Shown piece by piece: positions 7,233 through 15,044 of a stretch of 64,000 nucleotides of DNA. The position numbers were made by a program, and so were the translations under genes. The first letter of the stretch is position 1. Each line of letters starts with the position of its first letter. The notes below the pieces were generated by a model. It was not told where the DNA came from and searched no databases. It saw nothing but the letters and a program-made list of their open reading frames with translations. This DNA is from an uncultured Clostridia bacterium. GTDB taxonomy: Bacteria; Bacillota; Clostridia; Christensenellales; Borkfalkiaceae. Location of the stretch: contig CALWCH010000002.1 of the NCBI GenBank assembly GCA_944376335.1, forward strand, positions 91,504 through 155,503, given 5' to 3'.

Positions 7233-7946
7233 TCAAAGGTTTTGTAAGTAATAGACTTCCTCGGGCGTGAGTTTGCGCACTTTGCCGCGGTCGAGGCCCG
7301 TCAGGGTGAGCTCTCCGATCTTGATTCGCTTTAAGAAATCGATGTGCTTTCCGATGACCTCGAACATCTTTCTGATCTCTCGGTTTTTGCCCTCGGTGAG
7401 GATGACGTGCAGCTTTGTGAAGTTTTTATCCGTTTCGATAACGTTTATTTTGCACTTCTTGGTGACAACGCCTCGCTCGATCTCCACGCCGGCTCGCAGG
7501 CGGTTAAGTTCGGCGGGCGTCACGCTACCTTCGATGCGGACGAGATAGGTCTTGGGGATCTCATTTTGAGGGGCGGTCAGGCGATAGGCAAGACCTCCGT
7601 CATTGGTGAGAATGAGAAGCCCCTCCGTTTCATAGTCGAGGCGGCCGACGGGATACACCCTCCCCGCCCCTGAAGGCAGAAGGTCCATCACGGTCTTTCT
7701 GTCCTTGTCGTCGGAGACGGTACAGACATACCCCTTGGGTTTGTTGAGAAGATAATATTCGTATTTGACTTTGTGCGATAAGATTTTGCCGTCCAATTCC
7801 ACGACGTCGGCGGGTTCCACATTGTCTCCCGCGACGGCAACCCGCCCGTTGATCTTGACGCGCCCTTCGCTGACGAGCATATCGCTTCCGCGGCGCGAGG
7901 CAACGCCCTGTTCCGCCAAAAATTTGTTGATGCGCATTTTTGCCAT
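7233..7946 (-). CDS. rluB: Pseudouridine synthase, RluB/RsuA family
   Basis: This enzyme isomerises a uridine in ribosomal RNA (23S for RluB). The 237-residue protein has an N-terminal S4 RNA-binding domain (about 4-50) and the catalytic domain with GRLDYETEGLLILTND, in which Asp104 is the catalytic aspartate. The late motif GKNREIRKMFEVIG is typical of the RluB/RsuA/RluE branch. RluB versus RsuA cannot be settled by sequence alone, but Firmicute genes linked to scpAB are usually RluB. It is the last gene of a leftward cluster with scpAB, ytfJ and a carboxypeptidase. Confidence 0.9.
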   Translation of the reverse strand: MAKMRINKFLAEQGVASRRGSDMLVSEGRVKINGRVAVAGDNVEPADVVELDGKILSHKVKYEYYLLNKPKGYVCTVSDDKDRKTVMDLLPSGAGRVYPVGRLDYETEGLLILTNDGGLAYRLTAPQNEIPKTYLVRIEGSVTPAELNRLRAGVEIERGVVTKKCKINVIETDKNFTKLHVILTEGKNREIRKMFEVIGKHIDFLKRIKIGELTLTGLDRGKVRKLTPEEVYYLQNL

Positions 7947-8002
7947 CTCCCGTGTTTCCTGCCTCTATCATAGTGGAAAACGGCAAAAAAAGCAAGTCCT
8001 TT

Positions 8003-8830
8003 TTAAGGGCAATCGCCAACTTTGAGTCCGGAAAACGCGCTCTCAAGCAGTTGCTCGGTGCGCTCATACATTTGCGGCGAATTCAAAACGACGGAGACAA
8101 GCAGTCTCCCCTCCCGTTCCGCCGCCCCTACGAGGCACCGCCCCGCTTCCTTGGTAAAGCCCGTCTTGACGCCGCACGCGCCCTCGAATTGTGTCAGGAG
8201 CTTATTCTTGTTGCGCCAGCCGCTTTGGGGATACCATTGCGTGGAGACGATCTTTCGGAAGGTCTCATTCTCCATGGCGGCCGCTGTAATGAGGGCGAGA
8301 TCGCGCGCCGTTGTATAGTGCTCCTTTGCCGGCAGCCCGTGGGGATTTGCAAAGCGGCTGTGTTCCGCGCCGAGCTCGGCGGCGCGGATGTTCATGAGGG
8401 CGGCAAACTTTTGCTCGCTCCCGCTCCTGTGAACTGCAAGCGAGACGGCGCAGTCGTTCCCGGAACGCAGCATGAGCCCGTAGAGAAGTTCCTCCACGGT
8501 CTTTGTTTCCCCCATCTGCAGATACACGCTCGAACCGCCCGCCCGCTCCGCCTCGGGCGGCACCGTCACCGCTTCGTCAAGGGAGCAGTCCTCGAGGATG
8601 ATGAGCGCCGTCAGAATTTTCGTCGTGCTCGCCATGGGGAGCGGGTCGTCGGCGTCCTTTTCAAAGAGAAAGCGGCGGGAGGCGACTTCGATGACGCACT
8701 CCGCCCTGCTCTCGGTGATGGCAGCCGCTGAGACGGCGTGAGAGCGCTCAGGAACATGTACGGTGATACAACTCGCCGCAAGCAAGAGAGCGAGAACGAG
8801 CGGAAGAAGGCGTGTTTTAGCTCTTTGCAT
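8003..8830 (-). CDS. D-alanyl-D-alanine carboxypeptidase (DacF-like, peptidase S11)
   Basis: This penicillin-binding protein trims the terminal D-Ala from peptidoglycan stem peptides at the outer membrane face. The three active-site motifs are Ser68-Thr-Thr-Lys71, Ser123-Gly-Asn and Lys222-Thr-Gly. An N-terminal hydrophobic segment ends LLLAASC, either a signal peptide or a lipobox-like site. At 275 residues it is short for DacF-type enzymes because the C-terminal beta-rich domain and membrane anchor are missing, so it may be a soluble or lipid-anchored version. It starts 14 bp before the ytfJ stop (overlap), and the gene order with ytfJ points to cortex or spore peptidoglycan work. Confidence 0.88.
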   Translation of the reverse strand: MQRAKTRLLPLVLALLLAASCITVHVPERSHAVSAAAITESRAECVIEVASRRFLFEKDADDPLPMASTTKILTALIILEDCSLDEAVTVPPEAERAGGSSVYLQMGETKTVEELLYGLMLRSGNDCAVSLAVHRSGSEQKFAALMNIRAAELGAEHSRFANPHGLPAKEHYTTARDLALITAAAMENETFRKIVSTQWYPQSGWRNKNKLLTQFEGACGVKTGFTKEAGRCLVGAAEREGRLLVSVVLNSPQMYERTEQLLESAFSGLKVGDCP

Positions 8831-9194
8831 ACTTTTTGGAGAGCTGGTCGATGAGCTCCCCCGCCTTCTCGATGACGCGGTCTAAAGGCCCGTCGCCTAA
8901 CTGCACGAGGCGGCAGGCCGTGCCATCATCGATTAGGAAGCCGACGGGCTTCATGGTGACTACCGTTCCCGCGCCTCCTGCGAAGGGCGCCGTTTCGTCC
9001 TCCTTGAGGACTTTCGCCTCCGCATACTCCCCTCCGCCAGAGAGATACCCCATCGTCACCTTGGTGAGCGGGATGACCTGCGCGCCGCTTGCGGAAAAGA
9101 CGGGTTTACCGATGACGGTGTCGACATCGACTAACTTGGTGAGCCGCTCCGCCGCGCCCTCTACGAGGTCGTTGATTTTCTTTCTTCCTTCCAT
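8817..9194 (-). CDS. ytfJ: Sporulation protein YtfJ (GerW family)
   Basis: YtfJ/GerW is a small conserved endospore-former protein needed for normal germination in Bacillus. The 125-residue frame shows the family pattern: an N-terminal helix (INDLVEGAAERLTKL), then VIGKPV, PLTKVTMGYLSGGGEY and GGAGTVVTMKPVGFLI. The ATG at 9194 is chosen because GGAGG lies 11 bases upstream and the homology starts there; further upstream the frame is only the shadow of the preceding gene. It overlaps the DUF2953 gene by 34 bp and the carboxypeptidase by 14 bp. Confidence 0.93.
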   Translation of the reverse strand: MEGRKKINDLVEGAAERLTKLVDVDTVIGKPVFSASGAQVIPLTKVTMGYLSGGGEYAEAKVLKEDETAPFAGGAGTVVTMKPVGFLIDDGTACRLVQLGDGPLDRVIEKAGELIDQLSKKYAKS

Positions 9195-9706
9195 GCAACA
9201 AAAGCCTCCAATGCGAGTTTTATCAAGAGGACGAGCACCGCAAAGAGCGTGAACTCCACCTTGAGGCGCGCCGTGAGACGAAAGCCCGTCGAAATGAGGA
9301 CATCGCTCCGAACAGTACACCGCTCCCGAACGGCTGCGCCCGCCGCATTGCCGATGCAAAGGAGCAGGGCCGCAAGCAGAAGATTGCCCGCCTCCGCACC
9401 CGTCTCGGTGACGGAAAGTACCTCCTTTAAGTGAAATCCGTGCAGCTTGTTGAGGTCGGGTTTTGTTCTGAGCAGCTTCTCATAGGCAACAAGGAGCGCC
9501 TTTTTGCGCGAGAGATGCACGGCGATGCCCTCCCTTCTCGGCTCGATGTAGCCGCCCAGAAGGCGCAGCTTTCCATACAGCCGCACGCCGAAGAAGAGCT
9601 TTCGCGCGTTCCCGTCGAGGTGGCTGTCAAACGTCACCCAAATGGGAACAAACGCAAGCAGGAGCGCCGCCCCCGCGCTGAGTACAGCGATCGTCAGCCC
9701 GTCCAT
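9161..9706 (-). CDS. DUF2953 membrane protein (YtfI-like)
   Basis: The 181-residue protein has an N-terminal transmembrane segment (about 5-25), a beta-rich middle (KLFFGVRLYGKLRLLGGYIE) and a C-terminal hydrophobic helix (LFAVLVLLIKLALEAF). This matches the DUF2953 family, which sits directly before ytfJ in many endospore formers. The molecular role is unknown, probably membrane-associated in sporulation. Its 3' end overlaps ytfJ, supporting coupled translation. Confidence 0.82.
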   Translation of the reverse strand: MDGLTIAVLSAGAALLLAFVPIWVTFDSHLDGNARKLFFGVRLYGKLRLLGGYIEPRREGIAVHLSRKKALLVAYEKLLRTKPDLNKLHGFHLKEVLSVTETGAEAGNLLLAALLLCIGNAAGAAVRERCTVRSDVLISTGFRLTARLKVEFTLFAVLVLLIKLALEAFVAWKEERKSTTS

Positions 9707-9760
9707 ATCCCCATTATGCGTCTCTTGCGGAAAAATATGAGAGCCGCCTCCAAGTGCATG

Positions 9761-9786
9761 AAAAAAGGCGCCCCGTTGGGAGCGCC
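9761..9786 (-). terminator. Terminator after scpB
   Basis: A GC-rich stem (9767-9786) is followed on the minus strand by six T. It separates the scpAB unit from the DUF2953-ytfJ genes. Confidence 0.85.
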
Positions 9787-9792
9787 GATGGG

Positions 9793-10500
9793 TTATTGAA
9801 TTTTTACGATGTCCGTCTCGTCGAGCCCCCGCAGAAAGTCGGGGATCTCGTAGCCGTCGCTCGTTTCCTCGCGGGGAGGTTCGGATGCGTCCTGTTGTGC
9901 TTGACCGTCCGTGCCGTCCGCGGCGGCCGTCTCCTCGTGGTATTCATCCTTTGCATAGAGGTAGCTGTCGCGGTCCTCGCTGTGCCCGATGGCGGCCATG
10001 AGCGCGTCGTAATCGGGAAGGTCTTCAAGCGACTGCAGCTTGAAGCGCTTTAAGAACTCGTCCGTCGTCGCATAGAGGATGGGCCGCCCCACGGCGTCCT
10101 TTCTGCCGCAGGGGTAGATGAGGTTGAGCTCCAAAAGTGCGCGCACCGCATAGTCGCTGTTGAGCCCGCGCAGAAGCTCGATCTCCGTCTTGGTGATGGG
10201 CTGTTTGTAGGCGACGATGGCAGCACATTCGAGAATGGTGCGGGTGAGTTCCTTCTGCCGAATGGGGTTCAAGACGGCCTCCACACTCTCCTTGTAGAGC
10301 GGGTTGGAGCCGAGCTGCGCCTTGCCGTTGAAGAGCAGCAGCTGGATGCCCCCTTCCTCGCCGTAGCGCTCCTTGAGTTCCTCGAGGGCCTTTTTGACCT
10401 CTCCCTTCGTCGCGTTGAGCTTTTCCGAAATGTCCGAGAGAGGCACTGCCTTGCCCGAGGCAAACAGGATGGCCTCAATCGTATTGGTCAATTTGTCCAA
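9793..10500 (-). CDS. scpB: Segregation and condensation protein B
   Basis: ScpB is the winged-helix dimer that, with the kleisin ScpA, loads onto SMC to form bacterial condensin. The 235-residue protein carries two winged-helix domains (about 1-85 and 90-165), including LECAAIVAYKQPITKTEIE, a highly conserved ScpB stretch. The acidic C-terminal tail (about 185-235) is longer than in Bacillus. Translation starts at a TTG (10500) with a perfect AAGGAGG lying inside scpA, and the two genes overlap by 26 bp, so they are translationally coupled. Confidence 0.95.
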   Translation of the reverse strand: MDKLTNTIEAILFASGKAVPLSDISEKLNATKGEVKKALEELKERYGEEGGIQLLLFNGKAQLGSNPLYKESVEAVLNPIRQKELTRTILECAAIVAYKQPITKTEIELLRGLNSDYAVRALLELNLIYPCGRKDAVGRPILYATTDEFLKRFKLQSLEDLPDYDALMAAIGHSEDRDSYLYAKDEYHEETAAADGTDGQAQQDASEPPREETSDGYEIPDFLRGLDETDIVKIQ

Positions 10501-11269
10501 TCGGTTCCTCCTTGCGGTCGGGGTTGAGAGAGATAGTGATCTCCCCGAACGTCTCGTTCTGCCTGACGCGCAGATACTGATACTTCAAAAGTTCTAAGAT
10601 GGCCTGAAAGGTCGTCACGATCTCCGACTTGGTGTGGTCCTTTGTAAAGAGCTGCTCAAATTGGATGCTCTTGCCCGATTCCACCGACTCCATCACATAT
10701 TGGATCTTTTCTTCGACGGTATATTCGTCGCGCGGGATCTCCCTCACCTCGTCCTGTGCGCGGGCGTATTCCTGCTTGATGAGAAGCTTGGAGAACGCCT
10801 TTACAAGTCCGTCCAGCGTGAGGTTGTCGAGCGAAAAGACGGTGCGCGTCTCGCCGACGTGCTTGTCGGGCTGCTTGAAGAAGTAGCCGATGGTCTCCAT
10901 CTCCTTGAGCTTGACGGTCTCTTCCTTGATGAGGCGGAATTCCTCGAGCGCACGGATGAGCTCGGCTTTGTCCTCCTCGATCTCCATGTCGAGTTCGGGG
11001 TCCTCTTCGAGATTGGGCACAAGGCTCTGCGCCTTGATCTTGATGATGGTCGCGGCGATGTTGAGGTAGTCGCTCACCTTGTCGACATCAAGATAGGGAA
11101 GCCCCTTCATGTAGGCGAGGAACTGCTCGGTGACCTCGGAGACAAAGACGTCTTTAATTTCGATCTCTTCCTTGTTGATGAGGAAGAGAAGAAGGTCGAG
11201 CGGGCCTTCAAAGTTGCTTAAGACCGTCGTATAGTCGACGGTCGATTCGAAGTTTTCGCGGTTTACCAT
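10475..11269 (-). CDS. scpA: Segregation and condensation protein A (kleisin)
   Basis: ScpA is the kleisin that bridges the SMC heads. The 264-residue protein shows the N-terminal LSNFEGPLDLLLFLINKEEI motif, the following YLNIAATIIKIKAQSLVP helix and a C-terminal winged helix (FQAILELLKYQYLRVRQ). The ATG at 11269 lies inside the end of the M50 peptidase gene (overlap 7 bp), and the longer upstream extension is rejected because it reads the peptidase 3' end in another frame. The arrangement M50-scpA-scpB is a common Clostridia operon. Confidence 0.95.
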   Translation of the reverse strand: MVNRENFESTVDYTTVLSNFEGPLDLLLFLINKEEIEIKDVFVSEVTEQFLAYMKGLPYLDVDKVSDYLNIAATIIKIKAQSLVPNLEEDPELDMEIEEDKAELIRALEEFRLIKEETVKLKEMETIGYFFKQPDKHVGETRTVFSLDNLTLDGLVKAFSKLLIKQEYARAQDEVREIPRDEYTVEEKIQYVMESVESGKSIQFEQLFTKDHTKSEIVTTFQAILELLKYQYLRVRQNETFGEITISLNPDRKEEPIGQIDQYD

Positions 11270-11982
11270 AGCATAAAAATGGAAGGGATCGGCCAACGGA
11301 AGATGGCACCCCAGAGCGCCATGATGGGCCAACCGAGGATATCCGTCGCAAAGGTCATCACCCAGCCGAGGATATCGAGATAGGACATCTGCCAGACGCC
11401 GAAGCGCACGAAGAGGTCGCAGATGAAGCTCTCCACGATGAGAAAGAGAAGAATGTAATAGCCGTATCTGCGGAGGAATTGGAACACCTTGCCGCGGCGC
11501 TTGTTGAGGGCGTCGATGACGCGGAAGCCGTCCAACAGATAGAACGGCAGCAGGTTGAACACGCAGAAGGAGAGGCTGTACGCATAGATGAGCTGCAAAA
11601 AGGTTGAAAGCAGCTGATAGACATAGTACGGCAGGACGTCGTTTAAAGAGTAGCTCACCCAGAAATAGAGCGGGTAGATGAGAAGCGCCGTTAAAAAGTT
11701 TGTGATGACGCCTGCGCTCGCCGTGAGCGCCATGCCGCTTCGATACTTCTTGAAGTTATTGGGATTGATGGGTACGGGTTTTGCCCAGCCGAAGCCGACG
11801 AAGGCAAAGCAAATGAGCCCCACCAAGTCGAAGTGCTTGAGGGGGTTGAGTGTGAGGCGGCCGTTCCACTTGGGCGTGGGATCGCCGCACTTGACGGCGA
11901 CGAACGCATGTGCAAACTCGTGGAGCGTGAGCACGATGACGACGGCAAGAAAACTTGCCAAAAGGCTGATTGCATAGCTCAT
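11263..11982 (-). CDS. Site-2-protease-type M50 zinc metallopeptidase
   Basis: This is an intramembrane peptidase of the site-2-protease superfamily with 239 residues and about six membrane helices. The zinc motif is HEFAH in the first helix (near residue 21), and the third ligand lies in the LLPFYLLDGFRV segment (usual NxxPxxxLDG form, with Asp near residue 153). There is no PDZ or CBS domain, as in the short YwhC/Rip subgroup next to scpA. The promoter puts the start of transcription at or just before this ATG, so the mRNA may be leaderless. The substrate is unknown. Confidence 0.88.
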   Translation of the reverse strand: MSYAISLLASFLAVVIVLTLHEFAHAFVAVKCGDPTPKWNGRLTLNPLKHFDLVGLICFAFVGFGWAKPVPINPNNFKKYRSGMALTASAGVITNFLTALLIYPLYFWVSYSLNDVLPYYVYQLLSTFLQLIYAYSLSFCVFNLLPFYLLDGFRVIDALNKRRGKVFQFLRRYGYYILLFLIVESFICDLFVRFGVWQMSYLDILGWVMTFATDILGWPIMALWGAIFRWPIPSIFMLW

Positions 11983-11988
11983 GATGAT

Positions 11989-12017
11989 ATTATATCGGAA
12001 ATGCTCCGAAAAATCAA
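11989..12017 (-). promoter_or_regulatory. Promoter of the M50-scpAB operon
   Basis: On the minus strand TTGATT (12012-12017) and TATAAT (11989-11994) are 17 bp apart. Only six bases separate the -10 element from the ATG, so the transcript probably starts at the initiation codon. Confidence 0.75.
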
Positions 12018-12125
12018 GTGATTGACAAAGCAGGAAATAAACTCGCACGCAAAATTCACTCGATTATCAGACGTTCGCCCATCCGAATGGCATCCGATGA
12101 GATGATAGTCCCCTCTTCACTGCAT

Positions 12126-12158
12126 AAAAAAACGCCGCAGCGTTTTTGCTGCAGCGTT
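12126..12158 (-). terminator. Terminator after ispH-S1
   Basis: A long stem (12131-12158) is followed by seven T on the minus strand. Confidence 0.88.
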
Positions 12159-12171
12159 TGATGCGGTTTGA

Positions 12172-14301
12172 TTACTTCTCCTCTTCCTCACCCTCAAGGT
12201 GAAGGAGCTCTGCGATGGAGGCGCCGCCGTAGCCGCCTTCTTTCCACTCTCTGTACTCGTCATCTTCGCCTTCGGGAGCGTTGAAGTTCTTTCTGCCGCC
12301 CTTCTTGCCCTTGCTGCGGGTGTTCTCTCTGTCGCCGCGCTCGGGACGGTTCTCGGAGCGGTATTCCTGCTCGGGCTTGGGCTGAAGTGCCTTGATGGAC
12401 AGCGTAATGCGCTTGTCGGCAAGGTTGAGGGCAAGGATCTTGGCATCCACTTCTTCACCGATGGTGAGTGCGGACGTTGCATTGTCGAGCCACTCGTGCG
12501 AGATCTGGGAGACATGGACGAGGCCGTCGATGCCCTTCTCGAGCTCTACGAACGCGCCGTAGGAGACGATGCGCACGACCTTGCCGTGGACGATGTCGCC
12601 CTCGTGATACTTCTCTGCCGCAAGATCCCAAGGCTGAGGCTGAAGCTGCTTGTAGCCGATGGAGACCTTCTTCTTCTCACGGTCGACGTTGAGCACCTTG
12701 AACTCATAGCGCTTGCCGATCTCGAGCACGTCCGTAACATTCTTGACGCCCGTCCATGCGAGGTCGGAGATGTGCGCGAGGCAGTCGAACCCGTTGACGG
12801 AGACGAATGCGCCGAAGTTGGTCACGCGCTCCACTTTGCCCTCGACGACGTCGCCGACGTTGATGGAATCGAAGAATGCCTCTTCCTTGGCGGCCTTGGC
12901 AGCCTCGCGGGCTTCCTTCTCGGCCTCAAGGATGACGCGCTGGGATGCGATGATCTCCTTTCTGCGCTCCTTTCTGATCTCAAGAAGCTTTAAGCGAAGC
13001 TTCTTGCCGACATACTTTTCCAAATCGCGCACATAACCTGTGCGGATCTCCCTTGCAGGAACAAAAACGGGATAGGTGCCGAGCTCGGCAGTGAGCCCGC
13101 CCTTGTTGAAGCCCGTGCAGGTGACGGTGAATTCCTTGCCGTCCTCGATCTCTTTGAGCATTTCCTCTTCTTCACGGAGCTTCTTCACCATCTTCTGGGA
13201 AAGCTTTACGCGAGGGGAAACTTCCATCACGATGACGTCGATCTCTTCACCCACTTTTGCCGCATACTCTTCGCGGCTATATGTTTCGCAGTCAAGCTCT
13301 TCTTTCGGGAGCAAAATCTCCAGTTTGCCCGAAGCGGACACATAGACCCCTTCGTCCGTAGCGGATACGATCTTGGCAGTGATCATCTGCCCTCTCTTAT
13401 ACCGCTCCTCTTTGCCCATCTCCTCAACGACATCCTGCATTGTCGTTGCCTGAACTTCCGCGTTGCTTTCTTCCATCTTAAAAAGAACCTCCTGAGTTTG
13501 CCAATCGGGAGTACTTGCTCCCGCAATGACGCCTACCCTATTAAAAAATTTGATTTTTTCATACTCGAACGCCTCTGCGCTTTGCAGCCAGAACACATGG
13601 CTGCAATGTTCGGATGCGATCTCGTATAATTTCCCGGTGTTGCTGCTGTTTCTCCCGCCGATGACGAGGACAGCTTGTGAGCGGCGGGCGATCTCTTTCG
13701 CTTCACGCTGCCGCCATACAGTAGTATAACAAATCGTGTGAAAAATCTCAACTGTTTTTTGACATACTTTCCGAAGATTTTCGCACGATTCCGAAAAACT
13801 TTGCTCGGAGAAGGTGGTTTGGGCAACGACCGAGACCTCTTTTTCTGCTAAAATGCTGAAATCTGCCTCCGGTGAGGAAAAAACGTACGCCTCTCCCCCC
13901 TCTTTGACCCAGCCCAGAAGCCCGACCGTTTCGGGGTGTTCGGCATGCCCGATGATGACGACGGTGCGCCCCTTTTCGCTCTCGCTCTCCACGATGCGCT
14001 GCGAGCGGCGTACAAACGAACAGGTGCAGTCGACGACGCGGATGTCTCTTTCTTCACACTCGCGGTAGATGTCCTTCCCCACCCCGTGCGAGCGGATGAG
14101 CAGCGTCGCCCCCTCGGGAACTTCGTTTACGCTCTCCACCGTGGGGATGCCGCGTTTTCGGATGCGTTCCACGACGTCGGGGTTATGGATGAGCTCGCCG
14201 AGGATATAGGTGTTCTCGGCTTCCACGGCAAGCGCCGTGTCCACCGCCTTTCTCACGCCCGCGCAGAAGCCGCAGTATTTGCCGAGCAGTACCTGCATCA
14301 T
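12172..14301 (-). CDS. ispH: IspH-ribosomal protein S1 fusion (HMBPP reductase plus S1 domains)
   Basis: The N-terminal portion (about 1-280) is 4-hydroxy-3-methylbut-2-enyl diphosphate reductase, the last step of the MEP isoprenoid pathway. Its three Fe-S cysteines are visible: Cys13 (YCGFCAGVRKA), Cys94 (DCTCSFV) and Cys191 (HTICYTTVWRQ). The C-terminal part (about 300-640) holds four S1 RNA-binding repeats, such as GFNKGGLTAELG and RIVSYGAFVELEKGIDGLVHVSQIS, then an acidic low-complexity tail. This bifunctional protein is well known in Clostridia. The IspH motifs differ slightly from the usual DATCPFV and TICNAT forms. The start overlaps the plsC stop (ATGA). Confidence 0.93.
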   Translation of the reverse strand: MMQVLLGKYCGFCAGVRKAVDTALAVEAENTYILGELIHNPDVVERIRKRGIPTVESVNEVPEGATLLIRSHGVGKDIYRECEERDIRVVDCTCSFVRRSQRIVESESEKGRTVVIIGHAEHPETVGLLGWVKEGGEAYVFSSPEADFSILAEKEVSVVAQTTFSEQSFSESCENLRKVCQKTVEIFHTICYTTVWRQREAKEIARRSQAVLVIGGRNSSNTGKLYEIASEHCSHVFWLQSAEAFEYEKIKFFNRVGVIAGASTPDWQTQEVLFKMEESNAEVQATTMQDVVEEMGKEERYKRGQMITAKIVSATDEGVYVSASGKLEILLPKEELDCETYSREEYAAKVGEEIDVIVMEVSPRVKLSQKMVKKLREEEEMLKEIEDGKEFTVTCTGFNKGGLTAELGTYPVFVPAREIRTGYVRDLEKYVGKKLRLKLLEIRKERRKEIIASQRVILEAEKEAREAAKAAKEEAFFDSINVGDVVEGKVERVTNFGAFVSVNGFDCLAHISDLAWTGVKNVTDVLEIGKRYEFKVLNVDREKKKVSIGYKQLQPQPWDLAAEKYHEGDIVHGKVVRIVSYGAFVELEKGIDGLVHVSQISHEWLDNATSALTIGEEVDAKILALNLADKRITLSIKALQPKPEQEYRSENRPERGDRENTRSKGKKGGRKNFNAPEGEDDEYREWKEGGYGGASIAELLHLEGEEEEK

Positions 14302-15044
14302 GATTTTCCTTTGCGCTTTTTCGCGGCCTGTTCCTCGCGGAACTTGGCGCGCATCTCGTAGAGCTTCTGTTTGATCTTCTCCTCCGCCGCCTCATAGTCC
14401 TCGGGGGTGAGCTTACGACCGTAGAATTCGGAAAGCTCCATCGGCTCGCCGAACACGACGTGCGTCCTTTTAAACGCCTTGGGCTTATTGCAGATGACGA
14501 ACGGGATAATGGGCGTTTTCGTCTTGATGGCAAGCAGTGCGGAGCCCCCGCGGAAGGGCAAAAATTCCTCCCCGTCCGTCTTGTTGCGCGTACCCTCGGG
14601 GAACATGCTCAGCTTCTCCCCGTTCTTGAGGGCGCGCATGGAGTCCATCAGGGTATGCACGTCGGAGCCGTCCCGCATCGCGCCGATGACCCCCACCTTC
14701 TTGGAGATGGGTCCTAAAATGGGTGCGCGCAGGATGGAGTCCTTTGCAAGGAAGTGCACGCCGTCCTTGGTCGTGTGAGCGGGATAGAAGACATCCCACA
14801 AACAATAGTGGTTGCCGACATAGATATATGGCCCGGGGCCGACCTTTTTATACCCGTGCAGTTTAAACGGATAGATGAGCGCGTGGATGGGATAGAGAAA
14901 GAAGCGCAATACATCCATGAGCGGCATTTTGTGATATCCCTGCTTGTCGGCGGGGAACAGCCTGACGCCCTCCTGCTTCTTCTTGTCCTTCTTTTCTTTT
15001 GCCTTGACGGCCTTCTCGGGTGCGGCGGTAACGTTGTCTCCCAT
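14298..15044 (-). CDS. plsC: 1-acyl-sn-glycerol-3-phosphate acyltransferase
   Basis: PlsC acylates lysophosphatidic acid to phosphatidic acid on the inner membrane face. The 248-residue protein has the HX4D catalytic motif (NHYCLWD) and the phosphate-binding motif FPEGTRNKTDG. A Lys-rich N-terminal extension (about 1-30) and a Lys-rich C-terminus may help membrane binding. It sits between cmk and ispH in one leftward operon, overlaps ispH by four bases and abuts the upstream fusion gene by a single shared base. Confidence 0.92.
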   Translation of the reverse strand: MGDNVTAAPEKAVKAKEKKDKKKQEGVRLFPADKQGYHKMPLMDVLRFFLYPIHALIYPFKLHGYKKVGPGPYIYVGNHYCLWDVFYPAHTTKDGVHFLAKDSILRAPILGPISKKVGVIGAMRDGSDVHTLMDSMRALKNGEKLSMFPEGTRNKTDGEEFLPFRGGSALLAIKTKTPIIPFVICNKPKAFKRTHVVFGEPMELSEFYGRKLTPEDYEAAEEKIKQKLYEMRAKFREEQAAKKRKGKS

